Below are positions 49,929 through 58,499 of a DNA stretch of 64,000 bases, one piece after another; within the stretch, counting starts at the first letter, position 1; the number at the start of each line of letters is the position of its first letter. The notes beneath the pieces are model-generated. The model was not told where the DNA came from. It was given only the letters and a program-made list of their open reading frames with translations, and searched no databases. Made by a program: the position numbers and the translations under genes. Source of the DNA: PZPK01 sp965230795 (lineage in GTDB: Bacteria > Pseudomonadota > Gammaproteobacteria > Pseudomonadales > Oleiphilaceae); contig OZ246020.1 in assembly GCA_965230795.1 (NCBI GenBank), forward strand, positions 930,001 to 994,000. Direction: 5' to 3'.

Positions 49929-52076
49929 TCAGGCGGAATCTGCATCCTGGATGGCTTTCAACACTACTCTGGCTGAATCGACGATTTTGGTGCCGGGACC
50001 GAAGATGCCTTTGACACCGGCATTTTCAAGAAAACCATAGTCCTGCTTGGGGATAACGCCGCCGGCAACCACGATGATATCGTCTGCGCCTTCCTTTTTT
50101 AGCGCCTCTATGAGTTCCGGAACAAGCGTCTTGTGGCCAGCAGCCTGTGAACTCACGCCGACGACGTGAACATCGTTTTCGACGGCCTGCTTGGCAACTT
50201 CTTCGGGCGTTGAAAACATCGGAGAGAGGTCAATGTCAAAGCCGATATCGGCAAAGGCTGTGGCGATAATTTTGGCGCCGCGATCATGACCGTCCTGCCC
50301 CATTTTCGAGACCAGCATACGGGGGCGTCGGCCATGTTGTTGTTCGAAGGCTTCGATTTCAGTTTTGATCGCCTGCCAATCGTCGTCGTTTTCATAGGGT
50401 GCCGCATAAACCCCACTGATCGTTCGCGCCTGAGCCTGATAGCGACCGTATACGGTTTCCATCGCAGCTGAGATCTCACCGACGGTCGCTCGCAGTCTTG
50501 CCGCCTCGATGCTTAAGGCTAGCAGATTGCCGCTGCCGGCTTTTGCTGCGTCAGTGATGGCTGCGAGGGCTTTTTCTACTGCAGTATTGTCGCGATTGGC
50601 GCGCAGCTTTTCGAGCCCCTTGATTTGTGACTCGCGTACTTTGACGTTATCGACCTCGAGAATATCGAGATCGTCCTCATGATCCAGCTTGTATTTGTTG
50701 ACGCCCACGATGACGTCTTCACCCAGATCAATACGTGCCTGCTTTTTTGCAGCGCTTTCTTCAATCCGGAGTTTGGGCAGGCCATCTTCGATGGCTTTGG
50801 CCATGCCGCCTTTGGCTTCAATTTCCTCAATCAGCTCCCAGGCTTTGTCAGCAATTTGCTGGGTCAGGCTTTCCATCATATAGGAGCCCCCCCAGGGGTC
50901 GGCGACCTGGCAGATACCGGTTTCTTCCTGAATAATGATCTGGGTATTGCGGGCAATACGTGCCGAAAATTCGGTAGGCAAGGCCACTGCTTCATCCAGG
51001 GCGTTGGTATGCAATGACTGGGTGCCACCAAATACCGCAGCCATGGCCTCGATGGTGGTGCGGATCACGTTGTTGTAAGGATCCTGTTCGGTCAGCGACC
51101 AACCAGAGGTCTGAGAGTGGGTGCGTAACATGGAGGATTTGGGATTCTTCGGTTCAAACTCCTGCATAATGCGGTGCCATAACAGACGGCCCGCCCGGAG
51201 TTTGGCAATCTCCATATAGAAGTTCATGCCGATGCCCCAGAAAAACGACAGGCGGGGTGCGAAGGCATCCACATCGAGTCCGGCATTCAGGGCGGTGCGC
51301 ACATATTCACGGCCATCACTAAGCGTATAAGCCAGTTCCAGCGAAGCATCGGCACCCGCTTCCTGAATGTGGTAGCCGGATATGGATATGCTGTTGAAAC
51401 GCGGCATGTTTTCAGAGGAATAGGCAATAATATCGCCAATGATGCGCATCGAGGGCTCGGGCGGATAGATGTAGGTGTTACGCACCATAAATTCTTTGAG
51501 GATATCGTTCTGGATCGTGCCGGAAAGCTGTGCCTGTGACACGCCCTGTTCCTCGGCTGCGACAATGTAATTGGCGAGAATGGGAAGAACGGCACCATTC
51601 ATGGTCATGGAAACCGACACCTTGTCCAGGGGAATGCCATCAAACAGCACCTTCATATCTTCAACAGAATCGATAGCCACACCGGCTTTACCCACATCTC
51701 CGGTTACGCGGGGATGGTCGGAATCATAACCCCGGTGCGTGGCCAGATCGAAAGCCACCGAGATACCCTGGGCGCCGGCAGCCAGATTCTTGCGATAGAA
51801 AGCGTTGGACTCTTCCGCGGTTGAGAAACCGGCATACTGACGAATAGTCCAGGGGCGTCCCGCGTACATGGTGGCCATAGGGCCACGAACGAAGGGGGCC
51901 ATGCCAGGTAGAGTATTCGTGTGTTCCAGGTTTTGTGTATCTTCACTGGTGTAGAGGACCTTGACCGGAATGCCTTCCGGCGAATTCCAGGTCATTTCAT
52001 CTGGGGTCACACCCTTCATTTGTTTCGTTGCCAGGGCTTCCCAGTCGGCAAGATTTGCTTTGCTCTTGTCTGTCAT
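49929..52076 (-). CDS. scpA: methylmalonyl-CoA mutase, large subunit
   Basis: 715-residue B12-dependent enzyme interconverting methylmalonyl-CoA and succinyl-CoA. The N-terminal TIM barrel has RPWTIRQYAGFSTAEESNAF and GTQSLHTNALDEA. The C-terminal cobalamin domain (about 580-715) has the DxHxxG motif in MGQDGHDRGAK and the downstream GVSSQAAGHKTLVPEL. It is a catalytic-type subunit with its own B12 domain, probably homodimeric because no small subunit gene is present. Last-but-one gene of the propionate operon. Confidence 0.96.
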   Translation of the reverse strand: MTDKSKANLADWEALATKQMKGVTPDEMTWNSPEGIPVKVLYTSEDTQNLEHTNTLPGMAPFVRGPMATMYAGRPWTIRQYAGFSTAEESNAFYRKNLAAGAQGISVAFDLATHRGYDSDHPRVTGDVGKAGVAIDSVEDMKVLFDGIPLDKVSVSMTMNGAVLPILANYIVAAEEQGVSQAQLSGTIQNDILKEFMVRNTYIYPPEPSMRIIGDIIAYSSENMPRFNSISISGYHIQEAGADASLELAYTLSDGREYVRTALNAGLDVDAFAPRLSFFWGIGMNFYMEIAKLRAGRLLWHRIMQEFEPKNPKSSMLRTHSQTSGWSLTEQDPYNNVIRTTIEAMAAVFGGTQSLHTNALDEAVALPTEFSARIARNTQIIIQEETGICQVADPWGGSYMMESLTQQIADKAWELIEEIEAKGGMAKAIEDGLPKLRIEESAAKKQARIDLGEDVIVGVNKYKLDHEDDLDILEVDNVKVRESQIKGLEKLRANRDNTAVEKALAAITDAAKAGSGNLLALSIEAARLRATVGEISAAMETVYGRYQAQARTISGVYAAPYENDDDWQAIKTEIEAFEQQHGRRPRMLVSKMGQDGHDRGAKIIATAFADIGFDIDLSPMFSTPEEVAKQAVENDVHVVGVSSQAAGHKTLVPELIEALKKEGADDIIVVAGGVIPKQDYGFLENAGVKGIFGPGTKIVDSARVVLKAIQDADSA

Positions 52077-52124
52077 CGTTATTCCGGTATTGTCATCATT
52101 CTGGTATCGGGCGTGCTGCGACTC

Positions 52125-52529
52125 TTATTCCATGGGTTGGTTTAGTTCGACCAACACGCCATCGCAGCTCTTGGGGTGTATAAAAATGACCTTGCAGTTG
52201 TGGGCCCCGCGGGTGGGAGATTCACTCAGGAATTCATAGCCCTTCGCGCGAAGGCGTTCCACATCCGCTTCGATATCATCACTTCGAAAACAAAGGTGGT
52301 GGATGCCGCCCCCTTTCTTTTCAAGATATTTCTGAACCGGGCCTTCACCATTTAGTGGATGCACCAGCTCAATACTGGTTTTCTGGATGGGAAAAAAAGC
52401 GGCACTGGTTTTCGCTTCGGGCACATCCTCCGTGCCTTTCAGATCAAGGCCAAAGTCCTCGGCAAAGCGTTCAATCGCTTTGTGCAAGTCGGGTACGGCA
52501 ATGGCGATATGGTCTAGTCCGGTAATCAT
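52125..52529 (-). CDS. mce: methylmalonyl-CoA epimerase
   Basis: 134-residue vicinal-oxygen-chelate enzyme that converts the S- to the R-isomer between the carboxylase and the mutase. Start GLDHIAIAVPDLHKAIERF, the middle SIELVHPLNGEGPVQKYL and GGGIHHLCFRSDDIEADV contain the expected metal-binding His and Glu positions. It lies between the carboxylase and mutase genes, matching pathway order. Confidence 0.95.
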   Translation of the reverse strand: MITGLDHIAIAVPDLHKAIERFAEDFGLDLKGTEDVPEAKTSAAFFPIQKTSIELVHPLNGEGPVQKYLEKKGGGIHHLCFRSDDIEADVERLRAKGYEFLSESPTRGAHNCKVIFIHPKSCDGVLVELNQPME

Positions 52530-52553
52530 CTGTTGCTCCTCCTAAGGCCTTGC

Positions 52554-55409
52554 TCAGGCAATCTTTTCCAAAAAGCGATCGGTATTGGCGTGCTGTCGTG
52601 TTTCAATTTCGGCGGGTGTTTCCACCACAACCTTTTCATCAGGGATAATTTTAAACAGTGGCTGGCCTTTCTTGATGATGCTGCCATCCTTCTCCACCAG
52701 GACTTTTTCAATGGTGCCGGCGAAGGGGGCATTAACCTTGTTGAACATTTTCATCACTTCAACAATGTAAAGTGGCTGTCCAGCCTCAAAGTGATCGCCT
52801 GCTTGCACGAAAGGCGGCATTCCGGGTGCTTCACAGGCGTAGAACATGCCGCCGGACGCCGCCAGGATTTCATCGCCTTTAGCCATAGGAGGCGGTACCA
52901 GAACTTTTGCCATTTGTACCTGGAGCTCCTCATCGAGCAGAGCCTCCGGAATGTCAATGGTGAGATCCTCATTCACTTTCAATGCATAGAACTCGGTGCT
53001 GAGGCCAATATGAGGCAGCAGGTTCAGCAATTCATTGGCGACCTGGTAACCCTTGTGTGCGGCCTTGATCGATGGCCAGACATCGTCATCAAATCCTTCG
53101 GGAGCCTTGTTTTTGCGCAATGCCTTGTCGATCTTGCTGAAATCGTTTGTGCCCAGTTTTTCTTCAACAGCGTCATAAAAGGCGAGAGCGGATTGCAGCA
53201 CTTCGTTGTCATGGTCCCAAATCATACTTGACGCAGCGTTGGCTTCGCAGAAATCCATATTCAGGAAGTGGTAGGTGTCGTCGAGAACACGAACCGGGTT
53301 AATCAGCCACTGGATATGGCCTTCCTTGTCCAGTTTGAAGTGTGAACGATTTCGGCTGAGCCAGCCGGCAAGCACATGTGGCTCAGCAAACAATCTTCCA
53401 ATAGGACGAGTGAGTAGCAGCTGTTTGCGTTGCAGCACGGTTTGCAGGGAGGTGCGTGCATCGGTGTTCTTTTCTTTTGTCAGCAGACCTTCACAGATTT
53501 TCTGGTAGGCGTATTCCAGTGACAGGTTGTTGGCTTCCTGCTTAAGGCGCCCCACTGCGGTGAGATAGGGAACGATAAAGCGTGTTGTCGGGCGAGCATT
53601 GATGTTGTTACCGATAAACCAGTGAATCAGGCCGTAGTGGAACTCCAGATTAGTCGAAAGATCCTTGCCTTCGAGCTTGGTTAGCCGCAGGACTTCAGCC
53701 ATTTTCTCGTAGGTATCGAGGCGGTTATTACCGACGGTCAGCAACAGTGCAATATTGCTGTCGTAGGCTCCGGCCAGGTGATACTTCATGAAGACATCGG
53801 TATCGGGGTTATGCAGGCTGATGCCCTGGTCATCACGGATTTCCCCTTTGATGGCATCTGACCAGTATTCGATTACGCCCCCTGCATGGGGCGCAAGCGC
53901 CTGGTTAGTGGCGTTCAGGCGAGCCTCCACTGAGGCATTGTTGCGATTAATACGCGTTGGGCGGGGAAGGCGTTTGCCATGAGCCGCCAGCAGTACCATA
54001 GCCTCAACCAGAGATTCGACGACAAAGAAGTCGGATTCGTCGTCAGGATTGACGAATTTCAGACTGTAGCAAAGTTCTGTAACCCGGTGTTCCACCTGGA
54101 TTCGGGTATTCATTTCCATGAAGAAATGCTTGTCACGATCAACGATACATTCGAATGTAGACACATTGTCCAGCCCGACTGCTTCGCCGAAGCGTTCTGA
54201 TTCGTCCTCCATGGCCTGAAGGGTTTTGATGTCCTGACTTAGAATTTTGGCTTCGTTGTCGCGTCCGTCTTTGATCGCCTGGGACAGGGCGGTTTCAAGG
54301 TCTTCTGTGGTAACGGAGACTTCCAGCAACTTCTGCTCATGCATTTGAAGCGAACAGTCCCGGCCCCCAAGCGCCAGAGTCCACTCACCATTGCCGATGA
54401 CCTGAATTTCCTGGTGGCGCGTGGTTTCGATGTTCAGTTCAATCAGGACATTTTTGTTGTCCCCTTTGCCGGTCGCTTTGACTTCGTTCAGAATTTCCAG
54501 AACCAGAGCAGGAGCCTTGTCTGCCGCCTGCTTGATGCGACTTTCCAAATCGCCCTTGTAGGCCTTGGGGCTGGCCAGGATACGCTGGCCCTTGCCACCA
54601 CCGCCACCGATGCACTTCAGACGGATTCGGTTTTCCGGGTATTGATGATTGATTTCCATTACCTGTTCGCGAATGGTTTCCTGTAACTCAGGAATGGAAT
54701 ACAGATCGATACCTTTCTTATAGCTCGCAGCCAGCACCACGTCAGCCTTGTCAACGATCGTAGATGCAGTGTCGAAACGCTTTTGATCCAGCACGAGTTT
54801 GTGTTTTTTTACTGCTGACAGCAAGGCAGCTTCATTGGGATATTTTTTTACCAGGGTCAGTGTCGTCGCATTATCAATACCTGGAGTGACACTGACTCCC
54901 ACTTGCAGAGCGGTGCGCTTGGCTTCATCCTTCATGCCTGCATCATGGACCGTACGTGAACAGGGCCCGATAAAGGTGAGGCCCGCTTCTTCCATGGCGC
55001 GCACCATGTTTTCATCTTCCGCCATAAAACCGTAGCCTGCGAAAATGCTGTTGTAATCATTTTCTCTGGCGATGCGTATGATCTGGCGGATACGGCTTTC
55101 GCGTTCGTCTTTGTCCGCGCCAGTATAGTCGGGGACGCGATGAACCCGATTAGGGTCGGTCAGCTGACGTAACTCTGGCGCCAGTGCATTCTGGTAAACG
55201 ATGCTGTCCTTTTCCGACAGCAAAATACCATAGTGAGTGATACCCATTTCAACGAAGACATCCATCGCTTCCTTGCGAATGGGGCCGCGGCAGATAATCA
55301 ATGGGCGCATATGACGGCAGTCGAAACTGCGCACCCACTTGGAGAGTGATTTCTTGAGTTGCCGGTCTTTGTGGGTCAGCGGGTTATGCAGATAATGTTC
55401 GTTGCTCAT
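52554..55409 (-). CDS. long biotin carboxylase/biotin carrier subunit (acyl-CoA carboxylase alpha)
   Basis: 951 residues, against about 660-700 for ordinary PccA. The N-terminal biotin carboxylase domain is divergent (FAGYGFMAEDENMVRAMEEA near 123-142). It has the ATP loop GGGGGKG (268-274) and MEMNTRIQVEH (431-441), but about 50 extra residues between them, near 180-260. Residues about 585-835 form a long region I cannot assign. The biotin-carrier domain closes the protein, with biotinylated Lys887 in EVMKM. Neighbours point to propionyl-CoA as substrate; acetyl-CoA or other acyl-CoAs cannot be excluded. Confidence 0.85.
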   Translation of the reverse strand: MSNEHYLHNPLTHKDRQLKKSLSKWVRSFDCRHMRPLIICRGPIRKEAMDVFVEMGITHYGILLSEKDSIVYQNALAPELRQLTDPNRVHRVPDYTGADKDERESRIRQIIRIARENDYNSIFAGYGFMAEDENMVRAMEEAGLTFIGPCSRTVHDAGMKDEAKRTALQVGVSVTPGIDNATTLTLVKKYPNEAALLSAVKKHKLVLDQKRFDTASTIVDKADVVLAASYKKGIDLYSIPELQETIREQVMEINHQYPENRIRLKCIGGGGGKGQRILASPKAYKGDLESRIKQAADKAPALVLEILNEVKATGKGDNKNVLIELNIETTRHQEIQVIGNGEWTLALGGRDCSLQMHEQKLLEVSVTTEDLETALSQAIKDGRDNEAKILSQDIKTLQAMEDESERFGEAVGLDNVSTFECIVDRDKHFFMEMNTRIQVEHRVTELCYSLKFVNPDDESDFFVVESLVEAMVLLAAHGKRLPRPTRINRNNASVEARLNATNQALAPHAGGVIEYWSDAIKGEIRDDQGISLHNPDTDVFMKYHLAGAYDSNIALLLTVGNNRLDTYEKMAEVLRLTKLEGKDLSTNLEFHYGLIHWFIGNNINARPTTRFIVPYLTAVGRLKQEANNLSLEYAYQKICEGLLTKEKNTDARTSLQTVLQRKQLLLTRPIGRLFAEPHVLAGWLSRNRSHFKLDKEGHIQWLINPVRVLDDTYHFLNMDFCEANAASSMIWDHDNEVLQSALAFYDAVEEKLGTNDFSKIDKALRKNKAPEGFDDDVWPSIKAAHKGYQVANELLNLLPHIGLSTEFYALKVNEDLTIDIPEALLDEELQVQMAKVLVPPPMAKGDEILAASGGMFYACEAPGMPPFVQAGDHFEAGQPLYIVEVMKMFNKVNAPFAGTIEKVLVEKDGSIIKKGQPLFKIIPDEKVVVETPAEIETRQHANTDRFLEKIA

Positions 55410-55451
55410 GTTCAGTCTCGAATTCGTAGGCTAGTGTTCGCGTGTGTTGGA

Positions 55452-57110
55452 TTAGAAAAACTCTCGTTGAACACCGCTGAGAGGTTCGGGCGTATAGTGT
55501 CGAAGATGAAATTCCATGTTTTCGCACAGCACTTTGCGCAAGTCTCGGGGCATGACGATCTGCGAGATGGAACCGAGGCTGAGGGCTTCATTGGGGTTCA
55601 TCAGCTCTTCTTCGTAGCGTTTGGACAGCAGCGCTTCCTGCTCCTTCGCCCATTCCGGGCTTTGTTCACCACGTTTGACCGCTGCACGAATTTCCCTTAG
55701 TTCATGCTTGTAGACGAACTCAACACCCGCGGGGCCCATTACGGCCGTCCGCGTGGTTGGGAGGGCACAAACGAAGTCGGCTCCGGTGTTGTAGCAGTTA
55801 TAGGAGGCGTAAGCGCCGCCAAAGGCATTGCGAATAATGACCAGGAAGCGAGGCGTGCGCAGATCAATAATGGCGTCGAGCATGGCGCGCCCAGCCTGAA
55901 CGATACCATTGGACTCCTGATCCTTTCCGGGCAGGAAGCCGGTGGTATCTTCCATGAAGATCATCGGTATGTTGTAGAGATTGCAAAAGCGGATGAAGCG
56001 GGCATTCTTGTAGGCCGCGTCGATATCTACTTGGCCGGAAGCCACCGCACTGTTGTTCGCCATAAAGCCGATAACATGTCCGCCCATGCGTCCTAGAGCT
56101 GTGACTGTATTACGCGCCCGGTCAGGCTGTATTTCCATGAAATCGCCGTGGTCGCACAACTGCTGAATAATAATGGAGACATCGATTGGTGTATTGAAGC
56201 CATTGGGGCTATTGAAGGCTTTCTTGAGAAGGATGTCGATATCCCAGGTTTTGCGGTCAACAGGGTCTGAGGTCGGCTGGAACGGCGCCAGCTCAGCGTT
56301 GTTCCCGGGCAGATAGTTCAGCAGCTGTTTGACTTTTTTCAGGGCGCTGAGTTCGTCTTTTACCACGAAGTCTGTCACACCGCTTTGGCTGTGGACGCTG
56401 GGTCCACCCAATTCTTCCGGTGTGACATCCTCGCCCAATACACTTTTCACGACGCCGGGTCCGGTCAGGCCGAAAAAGGTATCATTGGGTTGAATCATGA
56501 AACTGCCCTGACGCGGCAGGTAGGAACCGCCACCCGCATTGAAGCCAAACATACACATTATGCTTGGAACCACCCCGCTGATTTTGCGCAGGGCAGTGAA
56601 AGCCTCGGCATAGCCGTCGAGTCCGCCAACGCCTGCTGGTACATAGGCTCCGGCGCTGTCATTGAGTCCAACGAGCGGGATACGGCGTTTGCCGGCTAAC
56701 TCCATCAGGCGGGCGAGCTTTTTGCCATTGGTCGCGTCCATGGAGCCCGCGCGTACTGTGAAGTCATGGCCATAGAGGGCTACATCGCGACCATTTACTT
56801 TGATAATGGCGGTGACCAGTGAGGCGCCGTCCAGATTCTTGCCCCAGTTCTGGAACAGAATGGTTGGTTCTTCGTCGGTTAATACGGCGATGCGTTCCCA
56901 GATAGTCATCCGGTTTTTGCTGTGCTGTCGACTGATGGCTGTGACGCCGGCGGCTTTTCGTGGGCGCTTGATCAGGTCGTAACCTTTTTTCAGGGTTTCT
57001 TCATATAGACCCGGTTCATAGGAAGCTTGCCCGGGAATACTGAACTCCACCTCTTTTTCCGGGTTAAAAGGATTGCTTAGAGAGACGCTGGATTGTTTGG
57101 CATTGGTCAT
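55452..57110 (-). CDS. pccB: propionyl/acyl-CoA carboxylase carboxyltransferase subunit
   Basis: 552 residues of the crotonase-like carboxyltransferase family. CoA- and biotin-binding segments include VGLNDSAGAYVPAGVGGLDG, MFGFNAGGGSYLPRQGSF and FGGAYASYNCYNTGADFV, which form the oxyanion holes. Partner of the 951-residue subunit encoded 42 bases downstream. It carries carboxybiotin CO2 to propionyl-CoA. First gene of the operon; a 347-bp gene-free region lies upstream. The precise acyl-CoA is inferred from the adjoining mutase and epimerase. Confidence 0.9.
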   Translation of the reverse strand: MTNAKQSSVSLSNPFNPEKEVEFSIPGQASYEPGLYEETLKKGYDLIKRPRKAAGVTAISRQHSKNRMTIWERIAVLTDEEPTILFQNWGKNLDGASLVTAIIKVNGRDVALYGHDFTVRAGSMDATNGKKLARLMELAGKRRIPLVGLNDSAGAYVPAGVGGLDGYAEAFTALRKISGVVPSIMCMFGFNAGGGSYLPRQGSFMIQPNDTFFGLTGPGVVKSVLGEDVTPEELGGPSVHSQSGVTDFVVKDELSALKKVKQLLNYLPGNNAELAPFQPTSDPVDRKTWDIDILLKKAFNSPNGFNTPIDVSIIIQQLCDHGDFMEIQPDRARNTVTALGRMGGHVIGFMANNSAVASGQVDIDAAYKNARFIRFCNLYNIPMIFMEDTTGFLPGKDQESNGIVQAGRAMLDAIIDLRTPRFLVIIRNAFGGAYASYNCYNTGADFVCALPTTRTAVMGPAGVEFVYKHELREIRAAVKRGEQSPEWAKEQEALLSKRYEEELMNPNEALSLGSISQIVMPRDLRKVLCENMEFHLRHYTPEPLSGVQREFF

Positions 57111-57457
57111 GATTTTATCTTTTGTTGCCGCAAATAATGATCGTTAGTGTAGCCCCCAAATGCCTGCTTGAATAAGTCCTGGTTCTCTAAAACGCCTACT
57201 ATGAACCTAAAGCTGAAGAAACTGGACAAAACTGATACACAAGGAGCTGGAATTGGTCAGGGATCATACCGGTTGATGTTTGCTATGTGAACTCTATGCT
57301 GCCAACTGCTAACATTAATAAAAAATTCAATAAGATATTGAAATACAAATAATAAAATGGTTATTTGTTTAAGTTCTTTGACAAAAAAACAGCACTAATA
57401 TAGACATAATCGCTCATTTAGGACACCTTAGCGCTTCACTAAAAGTCACCGAACCGC
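57111..57457. promoter_or_regulatory. 347-bp AT-rich control region of the propionate operon
   Basis: No gene is supported. It should hold the minus-strand promoter of the carboxylase operon and the end of the AraC-type gene transcript. A 17-bp palindrome at 57326-57342 is the clearest element. The stretch 57310-57415 is markedly AT-rich. No confident -35/-10 pair could be picked on the minus strand. Confidence 0.5.
57326..57342. promoter_or_regulatory. 17-bp palindrome, possible operator
   Basis: TTCAATA, spacer AGA, TATTGAA is a perfect inverted repeat about 215 bases upstream of the carboxyltransferase start. Length and symmetry fit a dimeric repressor or activator site. AraC proteins usually bind direct repeats, so the adjacent regulator is not the obvious ligand. 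Confidence 0.4.
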
Positions 57458-58486
57458 TCATCGCAATTTGCCGCGTGCTAATTTCTCTTCCCGATAGTTT
57501 CGTGGGGTCAGCCCGGACCAGTGTTTAAAAGCCCGGGTAAAAGCTCTTGGCTCGCTAAAACCCATGCGCTTGGATATTTGTGCAATGGCCAGATTCGGAT
57601 CTCCCAATAATTTCTTCGCCAGATCGTGGCGCAGGTTGTCTTTTATTTGCTGGTAGCTAATCCCTTCAGCGCTAAGCTTTCGGCGCAAGGTTTGCTCGCT
57701 CATCCCTAGGTGCTTCGCGATCTCCTGACTGGATGGTAATAGCAGGGGCTGGTCGTTCTGCATGTGTTTTGGTTCGATAGCCTGGTGGATTTGGGCAGAC
57801 AAGCTGGTGTCTTCGCCTGGGATGGTCAACAGGTCGATTGGAGCCCGATGCAGGAAGTCCTGAAGCTCGCGAGCCGAACGAATCAATGGTTCCGAGAGAT
57901 ATTTGCGGTGAAAAACCAGTCGGTTGAAGCGGCTGCCCATATGGGTTGGGCAGCGGAATAAGAGTTGGAATTCGGCTTCGTCGATGGGCGTATAGTTGAT
58001 GTATGCGCCCAGCAGTTTTATGGGTTTGCCGATGTACCAGCTGGCAAAACGGTGCCAGATGACGTGCCAGTACTCTATGTAAAAGTGTTCGAAATCCAGT
58101 TCCGGGCGCCGAAATTCGGTGGTCAGGTAGACGTGTTCGTCGCCTACTTCCAATGACATGCGGAGTTCATCGGTGATCTGATTGTAAAAACGAATGCCTT
58201 TGCGCAGCATCTCCTCCAAGGTTGAGCTGTGACTTACCCAGTCTGCCATCAGGGCAAAAGTGCCGTATTTGATAGGGCGTTCCGTGAAACCCATGAACTC
58301 GTCATTAAGGGCTTTCGCGATACCCGCATATAAACGAGCCACCAGTTCTACGTGAAAGCGGGCTTTGGGATCTGTTAATTGGTGTTTCGGGATGCGGGCC
58401 TGTTGCAGCAGGCGCTCAGGGGAGAGGCCCCGGGCTTTTGCTCCGCCCAGAGCGCTAAGGATGTAGTGAGTGCCGATGGTGGCCAT
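57458..58486 (-). CDS. AraC family transcriptional regulator
   Basis: 342 residues. The N-terminal 200 residues look like the arabinose-binding-like sensor domain of the OruR/VirS-type AraC group. The C-terminal DNA-binding domain (about 235-335) has two helix-turn-helix motifs: IAKHLGMSEQTLRRKLSAEG and IAQISKRMGFSEPRAFTRAF followed by LTPRNYRE. It is upstream of, and codirectional with, the propionate operon, making it a candidate regulator of that operon. It could equally regulate something elsewhere. Confidence 0.92.
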   Translation of the reverse strand: MATIGTHYILSALGGAKARGLSPERLLQQARIPKHQLTDPKARFHVELVARLYAGIAKALNDEFMGFTERPIKYGTFALMADWVSHSSTLEEMLRKGIRFYNQITDELRMSLEVGDEHVYLTTEFRRPELDFEHFYIEYWHVIWHRFASWYIGKPIKLLGAYINYTPIDEAEFQLLFRCPTHMGSRFNRLVFHRKYLSEPLIRSARELQDFLHRAPIDLLTIPGEDTSLSAQIHQAIEPKHMQNDQPLLLPSSQEIAKHLGMSEQTLRRKLSAEGISYQQIKDNLRHDLAKKLLGDPNLAIAQISKRMGFSEPRAFTRAFKHWSGLTPRNYREEKLARGKLR

Positions 58487-58499
58487 CGGCTGCTAGCAT

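Noticed and set aside
57201..57290. 29-codon plus-strand ORF upstream of the carboxylase operon
   Set aside because: No ribosome-binding site, no partner gene on the plus strand and no coding-like composition; most likely chance.
57378..57404. Perfect TTGACA followed by TATAGA on the plus strand
   Set aside because: The spacer is only 15 bases and no plus-strand gene follows for over 2.5 kb. It could start an antisense RNA to the AraC gene but nothing else supports this.
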